In this document: positions 26,342 through 34,352 of the stretch, piece after piece
Position numbering within the stretch: the first letter of the stretch is position 1
Layout: each line of letters opens with the position of its first letter
Notes under the pieces: generated by a model
The model's database searches: none
Told to the model about the DNA's origin: nothing
What the model saw: only the letters and a program-made list of their open reading frames with translations
Origin: Planctomycetota bacterium
GTDB taxonomy: Bacteria; Planctomycetota; UBA1135; JACQFD01
Direction: 5' to 3'
DNA: 64,000 nucleotides
NCBI GenBank assembly: GCA_016200225.1
Contig: JACQFD010000007.1
Span: forward strand, 22,969-86,968
Made by a program: the position numbers and the translations under genes

Positions 26342-27940
26342 ATGGGCAGCAGTCTCTCGGCCGGCCTCGCCGGTCTTCGCGCAAGTCAGGAATACATCGA
26401 CGTCGTCGGTAATAATATTGCCAACTCGAACACGCCCGGATACCGGCAGCAACGCGCGAGTTTTTCGGAATTATTGGCGCAGACGATCCGGCCCGCGACG
26501 GGCCCCGGCAACAATCTCGGCGGCACCAATCCGATTCAAGTGGGCCTCGGCGTCAAAATCGGAAACGTCATAACAGATACTTCCCAAGGCGGGCTCATTT
26601 CGACGGGCCGCGCTCTCGATCTCGCGATCGAAGGCCAGGGATTTTTTGTATTAACGGATGGAATTACAAAATACTACACGCGCGTCGGATCGTTCGGATT
26701 CGATGCTAACGAAGACCTCGTCGACTCGCGTACAGGATTGAAAGTATTGTCGCCGAGCGGATCCCAGATCCACATCGACTCCAATCAAATCGTCGGCGCG
26801 AAGCCGACGTCGACCGTCGCGTTTTCGGGCAACGTGCCCGCCGAAGTCGGCGGACCGAAGACGCAGGTCATTACAACTGCGGCCGCTCTCAAGTCGGGCG
26901 GCGTCGCCGCGGTTGGAACGACCGACTTGAATAATCTCGACGACAATACAGTGGATTACGTGAACGGCGACACCTTTACCGTCGCGGGAACCGACGCGAC
27001 CGGCACGGTCGTCAATGCAACATTTACATACGGCGTTACCGGCACGACGGTCGCCGACCTCGTGACGTTTATTAATACAAAATTTCCCGGCGGCACGGCG
27101 GTTCTCGGCACGGACGGTAATATTGCATATACGGACACCGCCGCCGGCGTATCGAAAGTATCCATTCAAATCACCAACGATCCGAAGACTCTCTGGGCCG
27201 CGCACACTTTCGGCGTGACGACCCCCGGAAAAGACAGCGACACGGCGATGTCGTCGATCGAAGTCTTCGATCAAGCGGGCATCGGACATAACATTTCGCT
27301 GAAGTTCAACCGCGAGCTCGACGGCACGTGGACGCTGAAAGCCTCGATGCCCGCGGCCGACGGCACGATTCCAACGGATACGATTTCCAAGATTCAATTC
27401 GGATCCGACGGATCGTTCTCTGGCGTGTTCGGGTCGGGTTCACAATTAACATTTCAATTCACCGGCCAGTCGCAGCCGCAGAACGTAAACGTAAATCTCG
27501 GCACCGTCGGCAGCACGAGCGGAATTACACAATTCGGCTCGAATACGAGCATTCAGGCCAAGTCGCAGGACGGTTATACGGCGGGATCGTTAACAACTGT
27601 CAATTTTAATAGCAACGGCGAACTGATCGGTTTCTTTAGCAACGGCATTCAGAAATCGCTTTCGCAAGTCGGTCTCGCGAATTTTGCAAATCAGGACGGC
27701 CTCGCGCGCACAGGCGACACGAATTATGGTGAAACTCCGAACTCGGGAGTCGCAGTGCTGGGAACGGCGCAGTCGGGCGGTCTCGGCGTCATCCGCCCGG
27801 GCGCGCTCGAGTCGAGCAACGTCGACATCGCGCGCGAATTTGTTAATTTAATTGAAGCGCAGCGCGGATTCCAGGCAAACGCGCGCGTCATTTCCGCCAC
27901 CGACTCGTTGCTCGCGGAATTGGTTAATATTATCAGATAA
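26342..27940 (+). CDS. flgE: Flagellar hook protein FlgE
   Basis: A 532-residue hook subunit. The N-terminal rod/hook motif is GLRASQEYIDVVGNNIANSN (about 11-30), followed by TPGYRQQRASFSEL. The start of the D1 domain reads LAIEGQGFFVL. The middle (about 150-420) is a Thr/Gly/Asp-rich variable beta domain longer than in E. coli FlgE (about 400 residues). The C-terminus has GALESSNVDIAREFVNLIEAQRGFQANARVI (shown here as family consensus, split across 480-510), the conserved coiled-coil end. It polymerises into the extracellular hook. It is the third gene of the fliK-flgD-flgE operon and has a good ribosome binding site. The convergent aldo/keto reductase gene ends 27 bases away. Confidence 0.93.
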   Translation: MGSSLSAGLAGLRASQEYIDVVGNNIANSNTPGYRQQRASFSELLAQTIRPATGPGNNLGGTNPIQVGLGVKIGNVITDTSQGGLISTGRALDLAIEGQGFFVLTDGITKYYTRVGSFGFDANEDLVDSRTGLKVLSPSGSQIHIDSNQIVGAKPTSTVAFSGNVPAEVGGPKTQVITTAAALKSGGVAAVGTTDLNNLDDNTVDYVNGDTFTVAGTDATGTVVNATFTYGVTGTTVADLVTFINTKFPGGTAVLGTDGNIAYTDTAAGVSKVSIQITNDPKTLWAAHTFGVTTPGKDSDTAMSSIEVFDQAGIGHNISLKFNRELDGTWTLKASMPAADGTIPTDTISKIQFGSDGSFSGVFGSGSQLTFQFTGQSQPQNVNVNLGTVGSTSGITQFGSNTSIQAKSQDGYTAGSLTTVNFNSNGELIGFFSNGIQKSLSQVGLANFANQDGLARTGDTNYGETPNSGVAVLGTAQSGGLGVIRPGALESSNVDIAREFVNLIEAQRGFQANARVISATDSLLAELVNIIR

Positions 27941-27967
27941 TTCGTCGCGAGAGCGCCCGACGGAATC

Positions 27968-28915
27968 TTAGTTTTTATACCATTCCGTCGCTTTGCCCCG
28001 GTGGAGACCGACTTTTTTCTCCACCGCGGCGAGCCAGCTCGCGTCCGGTTTTTCCGTGTCGAGCGCAACGTCGACGGCCTCGTCGACGTGCGAAATGGAA
28101 TCGCATCCGGGGACCAGAATTGTAGCACTCTGCGCGAACGCGTATCGCAAACAATCCTTCGACGTCACATTCTTATCTTTTAATAATTGGCCGCCCGCGA
28201 AAATTTTCATCGCTACTGTTGCAAAGTTCTTCTTCGCGCCGATCGGTAAGAATCCGCGCGTGAACGAAAGATGTTGCGGATCGATCGGATTGACGGGAAC
28301 GAGAGCCGAAACGAATTCATATTTATCAAATGCGTTCATCGCGAACTGCGGGTCGCGGTGGCACGTGATGCCGATGAAACGCAGGAGACCCTCGTCGCGC
28401 GCTTTTTCGAGCCCGGAAATCACGGAATCTTTCTTAAATAACAATTCCCAATCGTCGTGGATTTCGTGCACTTGCACGCAATCGACGTAATCCATTCTTA
28501 GTTTCTTCAGCGAAGCCTCCAATTCACGTCGGGCGCCCGCGGCGCCGCGTTCGAGCGTTTTTGTAGCAAGATAAAATTCCTTCCGGTCGCGGCCCGCGAG
28601 CGCGAGTCCCAAACGCCGCTCGGAAACGCCCGCGTTATAGGAAGGCGCCGTGTCGAAATATCGAATTCCGCGATCGTACGCATGTTTTGCGATCGCGACG
28701 CCCTGATCCTCGTCGGAAACGTTGCCGAGCGGAAAACATCCGATTCCAAGCCGAGGCAATTGCCGGCCCGATTTTCCCAACATTACTTTTGGCAGTTCGC
28801 GGGCGGGCGCCGACGCAGGTTTTTTTTCGCTCTCGTCTTTTTGTTGTATCGCCGCGCCAATTGCCGCCGCGGTCGACATTTTTAAGAATTCACGGCGTTC
28901 GATCGGCTGCGTCAT
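27968..28915 (-). CDS. Aldo/keto reductase with twin-arginine-like leader
   Basis: A 315-residue protein. The N-terminus has RREFLKM followed by a short Ala-rich stretch, a Tat-like signal as seen in many secreted Planctomycetota oxidoreductases. The AKR tetrad is complete: D88 and Y93 in FDTAPSYN, K119 in YLATKT and H150 in CVQVH. The barrel continues with GLLRFIGITCHRDP and ends near VAMKIFAGGQLL. It should reduce a carbonyl with NADPH; the substrate is not deducible. Proteins of this group keep only part of the canonical C-terminal NADPH loop, here SATILVPGCDSISHVDEAV. It is apparently a single gene; the PlsC gene lies upstream on the same strand after 48 bases. Confidence 0.86.
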   Translation of the reverse strand: MTQPIERREFLKMSTAAAIGAAIQQKDESEKKPASAPARELPKVMLGKSGRQLPRLGIGCFPLGNVSDEDQGVAIAKHAYDRGIRYFDTAPSYNAGVSERRLGLALAGRDRKEFYLATKTLERGAAGARRELEASLKKLRMDYVDCVQVHEIHDDWELLFKKDSVISGLEKARDEGLLRFIGITCHRDPQFAMNAFDKYEFVSALVPVNPIDPQHLSFTRGFLPIGAKKNFATVAMKIFAGGQLLKDKNVTSKDCLRYAFAQSATILVPGCDSISHVDEAVDVALDTEKPDASWLAAVEKKVGLHRGKATEWYKN

Positions 28916-28963
28916 TGTTATTATATTAAATGTTCGCGGGCGCGGCGGGAAGTTTTTTTGTGA

Positions 28964-29683
28964 TTATTCTTTTTGTAGTTTTTCAACGGCTGCTTGGATG
29001 CGCAGAGCGTAGGAGCGCAAACCCTCGCGTCGCGTCGAATCGTCGCCGTTGAAATCCGGCGGCGGAATCGGTTCGCCGTATCGGATTTTGATCCTGCGCC
29101 AGAGTTTTGGAAACCGGGAATGCTTCGGAAATGTCTCGAAGGTGCCGAGAATCGCCACGGGCACCACGGGCGCGTGTGCCGCCGCCGCGAGCGCGGCGAT
29201 GCCGGGCTGAAATTTCTGTAAATTTCCGTCGAGCGCGATCGAGCCCTCGGGATAAATGCATATTGCCCATCCCCGGCGGAGCGCGTCGATGGCATTCGAG
29301 AGCGCCTCGCGATTGCCGCGGCCCTCCTTGACGGGAATGGAGCGAAATAACTGAAAGAACCACCGGCACCAGAGCGGATTATAATAAATCTCCGTCATCA
29401 TGGACGAGAGTTGCCGCCACGCCGACATTTGCATTACGACGGGATCCATGAACGAACAGTGATTCGGCGCGACGATCACCGGACCGCGCGGGAGGCTCGG
29501 CCCCTCTCTTTTTACAAAAATGAGCGCCCGCAGGACGATTTGTAGTATAAAATAAAGAATCCGAAAAACGATTCCCAACAATAAACCCGCGGTGGGTCCG
29601 ACGAGCTTCGCGGGCGGCCGTGTTTTCGCCGGCTTTCGCGGCGGCGCGTTCGCGGATTCCTCTTTCGTCTCCATTTGTAACAT
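28964..29683 (-). CDS. Lysophospholipid acyltransferase (PlsC family)
   Basis: A 239-residue membrane enzyme. The acyltransferase block I is NHCSFMDPV (H75 and D80), and block III is YPEGSIALDG. One hydrophobic segment (about 31-55) anchors it in the inner membrane. The family acylates lyso-phosphatidic acid or related acceptors; the exact acceptor is uncertain because several PlsC paralogues usually coexist. The ATG at 29683 overlaps the XdhC TGA by one base (TGATG), so the genes are coupled even though the functions look unrelated. The N-terminal 30 residues are Lys/Pro/Arg-rich and absent from compact PlsC proteins. Confidence 0.85.
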   Translation of the reverse strand: MLQMETKEESANAPPRKPAKTRPPAKLVGPTAGLLLGIVFRILYFILQIVLRALIFVKREGPSLPRGPVIVAPNHCSFMDPVVMQMSAWRQLSSMMTEIYYNPLWCRWFFQLFRSIPVKEGRGNREALSNAIDALRRGWAICIYPEGSIALDGNLQKFQPGIAALAAAAHAPVVPVAILGTFETFPKHSRFPKLWRRIKIRYGEPIPPPDFNGDDSTRREGLRSYALRIQAAVEKLQKE

Positions 29684-30735
29684 CACGCCCCCTTTCTTCG
29701 TAATTGTATAAGTTCAGCGACGACCGACACGGCGATTTCGGCGTGCGAGCGCGCGCCGATGTCGAGACCGATCGGCGTCCTGATTTTATTTATAAACGAT
29801 TCGGAAACGCCCGCGGCGCGCAGATTCGCCAACACGATTTTTTGTTTGGTTCGCGAACCGATCATGCCGAGGTAAACCGGATCGTAATCGCGGCCCGCCA
29901 TTTCTAATAAAACCCGCTCGTCGTCCTTGTGCCCGCGCGTCACGACGACGCAGCGCGCGTTTCGCGCGGGCGCGAACCGCGCGACGGCGTCCTCCCACGT
30001 CGACACCACGGTTTCGGCGGCTTCCGGATGGCGTTCGCGGTTCGCGAATCCCTCGCGATCGTCGATAACAATAATTCGAAAATCCGCGAGGCGCGCAATC
30101 GTAGTAATCGCGCCGCTCACGTGTCCGCCGCCAAATAGTAATATTAACGGAAGCGTCACGGGTTCGATGAAAACATCGAACGGCGCCGCGCCCGGGATTG
30201 TCAATGTGACTCGCGACGGCCGGTCGCGCCGCAGCGTTTCGTTCGCGGCGCCGATGAGTATTGTATCAATTGCCGAATGCCGCAATGCGCCGAGATCGGT
30301 CCCATCCCGCGCGATTACGCGCGACCGGCCGACGCCCGCCGGCACCTGCCCGATCGCGGAGACGCGCACGAGCGGCACGCCCGCGTCGCGAAGTCGTTTC
30401 ATTTCTGTAAATATCGCCGCGGGCTCGTCGACGGCCTCGACGAAAACTGTAACAACTCCGCCGCACAGCAATCCGCTGTCGGGATAGTCGCGCTCGTTCA
30501 ATTGAAATTTTAATAATTTCGGCGGCGAGCCGCGCAGCACGTCCATCGCCGTTTCATACACTTCGGCTTCGAGGCAGCCGCCGCCGACCGTTCCGAGGAA
30601 CGAACCGTCGGATTTTACCAATAACTTCATCGCCTCTTTCCCGGGGGTCGACCCTGCGGTGGCGACAATGGTGCCGAGCGCGGCGCGCCCGCCCTGGATT
30701 CGTAGCTTTTCGAGTTCCGTCAGTAAGTCTGTCAC
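29683..30735 (-). CDS. XdhC/CoxF-family protein
   Basis: A 350-residue protein. The N-terminal XdhC_CoxI half has GTIVATAGSTPGKEAMKLLV, GTVGGGCLEAEV and a SGLLCGGVVTVFVE strand. The C-terminal Rossmann half has LILLFGGGHVSGA and FRIIVIDDRE, then YLGMIGSRTK and TPIGLDIGARSHAEIAVSVVAEL. In the family, XdhC sulfurates or inserts molybdenum cofactor into xanthine-dehydrogenase-type enzymes; no such enzyme is in the window. The GTG at 30735 overlaps the upstream NTP-transferase-like stop as GTGA, supporting this start over the in-frame extension to 30819. Pairing with a MobA/MocA-like gene fits molybdenum cofactor handling. Confidence 0.87.
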   Translation of the reverse strand: MTDLLTELEKLRIQGGRAALGTIVATAGSTPGKEAMKLLVKSDGSFLGTVGGGCLEAEVYETAMDVLRGSPPKLLKFQLNERDYPDSGLLCGGVVTVFVEAVDEPAAIFTEMKRLRDAGVPLVRVSAIGQVPAGVGRSRVIARDGTDLGALRHSAIDTILIGAANETLRRDRPSRVTLTIPGAAPFDVFIEPVTLPLILLFGGGHVSGAITTIARLADFRIIVIDDREGFANRERHPEAAETVVSTWEDAVARFAPARNARCVVVTRGHKDDERVLLEMAGRDYDPVYLGMIGSRTKQKIVLANLRAAGVSESFINKIRTPIGLDIGARSHAEIAVSVVAELIQLRRKGA

Positions 30736-31325
30736 GAACGCGTGCGTCGTCGCGCAGGACGAGGCGCTCGCGGTCGACGGGTGGTCTTTGCGGGAGACCC
30801 ACCGTCGCGCACGAGGCACAGGCGCGACGGATCGCGTTCTACCACACGACGAAGGGTTTCGTCGTCGAGGTTACTTAACAATTCGGATTTGAGCGCCCGG
30901 TCGATGAGCACGGGCATGAGTAAATGTTGACTATCATCGCGAAGCACGAGCGGCTTGTGCGCTCGAATCGCGGCCGAGAGAAATTGATCGATCACGGCGG
31001 AAGAGGGCGCGCGATCGTCGGCGTACTCTACAAATAGCGTTGTCGATTCCGCCGAAACCAAGCCGAGGGCCTTTTCGAGGAGCTTCGCGCGTTTTTCTGT
31101 ATGTTCTTCGTCAACGACGACGCGGAGACGCGGGCGCAGTTCGAGCAATTCGCGCGAGGGGCCGATGCGTTTGCCGAGTACTACAATTACTTCGTCGGCG
31201 CACGAGAGAAGCGCCTGTTCGACGGCAAGTTCGAGGAAGGTCACGCCGCCGCGCCTCCGGAGTGGGCGAGGCAGCTGTCGTCCGCGGGAGCGGCCGGCAG
31301 CAATCAGAATGGCGGTCGTGAACAT
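30732..31325 (-). CDS. MobA/MocA-like nucleotidyltransferase, degenerate
   Basis: A 197-residue protein with a GT-A-type NTP-transferase start (TTAILIAAGRSRG). The usual R-x-G-x-x-K loop that carries the catalytic lysine is replaced by an Arg/Pro-rich stretch (QLPRPLRRRGG). A later FVEYADDRAP segment could be the metal-binding Asp. The last 20 residues are almost all Arg, Pro and Ala; they overlap the upstream-extended frame of xdhC. The neighbour XdhC suggests a molybdenum-cofactor cytidylyltransferase-like ancestor. Activity is doubtful on the visible residues. The 137-base gap upstream (31326-31462) holds nothing recognisable. Confidence 0.62.
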   Translation of the reverse strand: MFTTAILIAAGRSRGRQLPRPLRRRGGVTFLELAVEQALLSCADEVIVVLGKRIGPSRELLELRPRLRVVVDEEHTEKRAKLLEKALGLVSAESTTLFVEYADDRAPSSAVIDQFLSAAIRAHKPLVLRDDSQHLLMPVLIDRALKSELLSNLDDETLRRVVERDPSRLCLVRDGGSPAKTTRRPRAPRPARRRTRS

Positions 31326-31462
31326 GGTGTGGTGGTGCGTGGTTGCGCTACCTAAGTCTTAGTTCAACCCAACGAGATGGTCATCGTCCAATTGGAATCC
31401 CATCCTTCGGAAAAAGTCTCCCAGTCGGCCCATTTGGCGCGGCAATTGTGTCGCTGAACCCA

Positions 31463-31867
31463 CTATTTGAGCTGCTCAGCCGTCGGACGCGTCGACGGCG
31501 GACCGATTCGAATATCCTTTACGCCAGCCATGCGGAGGGCGTCGATCGCCGCATCGAGCACGTGAGCGCGGCGTTTTTTGTAGGCGTCGATCTTTTCATC
31601 CGCGCCCTGCGCGAGCCGCAGCAGAATGACAGCGGGAATTCGGTCGCCGCCGCCGTGTTTTTCATGGGCGCGCGCGACAACGGTACCGAGATTCGCCGCG
31701 TCGACGGGTTCACCGTCGATCTGGTAGCTCGACTCGAAAACTTCGAATTGCATCGCGCGATCGAAGTCGACTTCGCGTTCGAGAGGATGTTTCGCGGCGC
31801 AAGCGCCCATGAACAAAAGATACAAAAATGGACTGCAACGAATCGCTGCAATTCTTTTTTGTAACAT
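31463..31867 (-). CDS. Small lipoprotein with ExbD/TolR-like periplasmic region
   Basis: A 134-residue protein. The N-terminus ends in a lipobox, LFMGAC at about 18-23. The mature region resembles the periplasmic part of ExbD/TolR: a YQIDGEPVDAANLGTVVARA strand-helix, then an ILLRLAQGADEK strand, then HVLDAAIDALRMAGVKDIRIG, the helix-plus-strand ending typical of that fold. It lacks the ExbD membrane helix with the essential Asp, so it cannot itself be a proton-channel subunit. The resemblance is by eye only. It lies three bases after the methyltransferase stop and is surely cotranscribed. Confidence 0.55.
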   Translation of the reverse strand: MLQKRIAAIRCSPFLYLLFMGACAAKHPLEREVDFDRAMQFEVFESSYQIDGEPVDAANLGTVVARAHEKHGGGDRIPAVILLRLAQGADEKIDAYKKRRAHVLDAAIDALRMAGVKDIRIGPPSTRPTAEQLK

Positions 31868-31870
31868 CGC

Positions 31871-32656
31871 TCACGAACCCCGCGGCCTGCGCGCCGTGCA
31901 AATGACATGAAATCCGAAGGCGCGCAGCACCGGGATCGCGCAGAGCATACGGTCGAATTTGATCATGCCTTTCGTTATGAATACATTTCCTGGAATATAC
32001 TTTAATATTCCGAGGTGGTCTGGAAATCCCGCAAACGTGTACGCGAGTACGCCGAATTTTCGCGAGCGCGCCACTTCGAATCCGGCATTCTTTACCATTT
32101 CGACAAGTTGATTCTCGCGAAAACCCTCGTCGTCGGGATGAAACCGCGAGGAAACGCGATAAAGTACAAATCGCGCGAATCGAATAATCGGATTGTCGTT
32201 GCACGGCTCCGAAATGATCAATACGCCGCCGGACCGGAGCACGCGAAAGCAACCTTTCAGAAAACTATCATGATCGCGGGTGTGGTGGAGGCTTCCTTTG
32301 CAAAAAACGACGTCGAAACTCGCATTTGTAAACGGCAGATTCTCGGCGTCGCCCTGCGTCGTATACGTATCGGGAAGCTCCTTTTGCGCCAGTTGTAACA
32401 TATCATAAGATATATCCAATCCAACGGCGCGTTTCGAATGTTTACGAACGTCGGCGAGAAAGAAACCCGTGCCGCAGCCGATGTCGAGCGCCGCGCCGGT
32501 GTCGGGCGGCATTTCGGCGAACATCTGCGTGTGCCATTCTTCTTGAAATAATTTAGAAAACGGAAATCCGTAGCGAATCGCGTACTGCGGCGCGAGTTTG
32601 CGATGCAGTTCGATCTGGATTTGTTGATGCGACGGCGCGGCGGACATTGCGTTCAC
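31871..32656 (-). CDS. Class I SAM-dependent methyltransferase
   Basis: A 261-residue protein (258 if the ATG at 32647 is used instead of the GTG at 32656). SAM-binding motif I is ALDIGCGTGFF. The acidic end of strand 2 is VGLDISYDML, followed by GDAENLPFTNASFDVVFC (motif II/III region) and GGVLIISEP. This is the Methyltransf_11 type. The substrate is not deducible; a small molecule or lipid is usual. A hydrophobic C-terminal region may associate with membrane. It is adjacent to the flippase-like fusion gene (three-base gap) and the small lipoprotein, suggesting a common envelope role. Confidence 0.82.
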   Translation of the reverse strand: MNAMSAAPSHQQIQIELHRKLAPQYAIRYGFPFSKLFQEEWHTQMFAEMPPDTGAALDIGCGTGFFLADVRKHSKRAVGLDISYDMLQLAQKELPDTYTTQGDAENLPFTNASFDVVFCKGSLHHTRDHDSFLKGCFRVLRSGGVLIISEPCNDNPIIRFARFVLYRVSSRFHPDDEGFRENQLVEMVKNAGFEVARSRKFGVLAYTFAGFPDHLGILKYIPGNVFITKGMIKFDRMLCAIPVLRAFGFHVICTARRPRGS

Positions 32657-32659
32657 AAT

Positions 32660-34192
32660 CTATCGTCGGACTTCGGGTTGTCGCGACCGCAGCGCGCGCA
32701 GCGCCTGCTCGATTTGTTTTTGATGGCGTCGCTCGTGACGGCCGATGAACCACGCCCATTCGATCAAATCGAGCGCGCCGAGGACGCGATGGCCGAAGCG
32801 TTTTCCGCGAAGAACCGAGTCGTCGGCTGACTGAAGTAGTTCGACGAGCCGCGCGCGCACGGCGTCGAGTTCGGCGATCGCGCCTTCGAGATTCGGCGGA
32901 TCCTGTCGATGGGCATCGGGCCGCACGTGCGGCGGCGCCTCGAATCTTAAGAATGTGCGCATGGAAACGATCCAAATCGGAATGCGCACGCGGCGGCCGG
33001 CTTGAACGTCGCCAGGTTTTTCGAAGACTTCGCGCATTTTGTTAATAATAGCATTCTCGACTTTCGCGAGATGTTGTAAATTTTCCACAACCGACCACGA
33101 CTCCGGCGACGGCCGCGGATGAACTAGATCCGGCGGAATACTACGAATATATTCTTTGAATTTCGCGCGGCCGTTCGCGAGCCAGCGAATCGCCCTCTCC
33201 TGCTCATGCCGCGGTTTCGGCGAGAGCCGGAACTGTGCAATCAAGCCGAGGATGCCGACGTTTACGAGTTGCACGGCGTGGACCGCCAGCGCCGTCGCCG
33301 CGGCCTCGGCGGTCGCGAGCCCCAATTGTTGAAATCCCCACGACCAACCCCACTCCTGCGTGCCGATGCCGGCGAAAGTATTCACCGGAAGAAGATTTGT
33401 TAGAATTGCCGCCGACGCTCCGAATGCGACTTCGACCGGTCCGAGATTTCCGAAACCGAGATCGTTCATCAAGATCCAATAGAACAAGTCGACGCCGATC
33501 CAGATGAGTAATGTCAACAAAAACGCTTCGGCGATGGCGCGATTGCGGCCGACGGTCTCGAATCCGCGCGCGACCTGCTCGACGCGCCCGAGAATTTTGT
33601 GGCTCGCGCCGAGGCGCGCGAACATGGCCGCGAACGCGCGGATGAACGGCGCGCCCCCGGTCGCGACGGCGAGCAACGCGGCCGCGGTCAATGCTAACGA
33701 AAGAACCATCGGAATGCCGGTCCCCTTCGGCATTTGTTGAATCGGCGTTCCTACATAAATCGCGCTGAAAACTGTAATTGTAAGAACGGCGAGCAAATCG
33801 AGCGCGCGCGAAACGATCAGCCCGGCGACGCCGACCTCGAGCGGCACGCCCGCGTTCCGCAAGTAAATCGGATACGTAATTTCTCCCGTCCGCATCGGTA
33901 ACAACTGCGCCGCCATCTGATTCGCGGCCTGAATCGACCACAAATGCGGAAACGGCACGCGGCGATCCGGGATGAGCGACGCGAATCTTAATGTTCGCAG
34001 AACATAAATACTCGCGTGGACGCCGAAAACGGCAAGCCACGTAAGCGGCGACAATCGCTTCAAAACGTCGCGGACCTTCTCCCATTCGACGCCCCGCAGA
34101 AGTAAAAATAACAATACCGCCGCCGCGACCAGCGAAAATCCAAAGCGCAGCGCCTTGCGCCGGCGATCGGGAATGTCGCGGGGGTATGTCAT
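32660..34192 (-). CDS. LPG-synthase-TM/flippase-like membrane protein fused to a DinB-like domain
   Basis: A 510-residue protein. Residues about 15-325 are a polytopic membrane region of the lysylphosphatidylglycerol-synthase-TM (UPF0104, AglD2-like) family, with RTLRFASLIPDRRVPFPHLW, AAQLLPMRTGEITYPIYLR and LLPVNTFAGIGTQEWGW (shown in pieces). Residues about 345-505 form a soluble DinB_2-like four-helix domain, with WSVVENLQHLAKVE and WFIGRHERRHQKQIEQAL supplying the three metal-binding histidines. The two halves are in one continuous frame with no stop. The ATG at 34192 is selected; an ATG at 34246 would add 18 residues. Proteins of the first type move or modify lipid-linked substrates; DinB-like domains are thiol-dependent transferases. 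The combined function is unknown. Confidence 0.82.
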   Translation of the reverse strand: MTYPRDIPDRRRKALRFGFSLVAAAVLLFLLLRGVEWEKVRDVLKRLSPLTWLAVFGVHASIYVLRTLRFASLIPDRRVPFPHLWSIQAANQMAAQLLPMRTGEITYPIYLRNAGVPLEVGVAGLIVSRALDLLAVLTITVFSAIYVGTPIQQMPKGTGIPMVLSLALTAAALLAVATGGAPFIRAFAAMFARLGASHKILGRVEQVARGFETVGRNRAIAEAFLLTLLIWIGVDLFYWILMNDLGFGNLGPVEVAFGASAAILTNLLPVNTFAGIGTQEWGWSWGFQQLGLATAEAAATALAVHAVQLVNVGILGLIAQFRLSPKPRHEQERAIRWLANGRAKFKEYIRSIPPDLVHPRPSPESWSVVENLQHLAKVENAIINKMREVFEKPGDVQAGRRVRIPIWIVSMRTFLRFEAPPHVRPDAHRQDPPNLEGAIAELDAVRARLVELLQSADDSVLRGKRFGHRVLGALDLIEWAWFIGRHERRHQKQIEQALRALRSRQPEVRR

Positions 34193-34352
34193 GTTGGGAG
34201 ATTGAACGGGTTCCCGAGTTTCTCCAAAAAATGCGTCGAGACCCATTCAATTCCACAAGATACGGCGGTTGGCTGCGTGCCCACCTCAACCAATAGTGGA
34301 AACTCCCGCATTGAATTCGTAGCTTTGGCAACGTCGCAACCCCAATCGATCC

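Noticed and set aside
30735..30819. Possibility that the NTP-transferase-like and XdhC genes are one frameshifted fusion
   Set aside because: A normal GTGA start-stop overlap explains the junction and both products have complete family ends apart from the Arg-rich tail.
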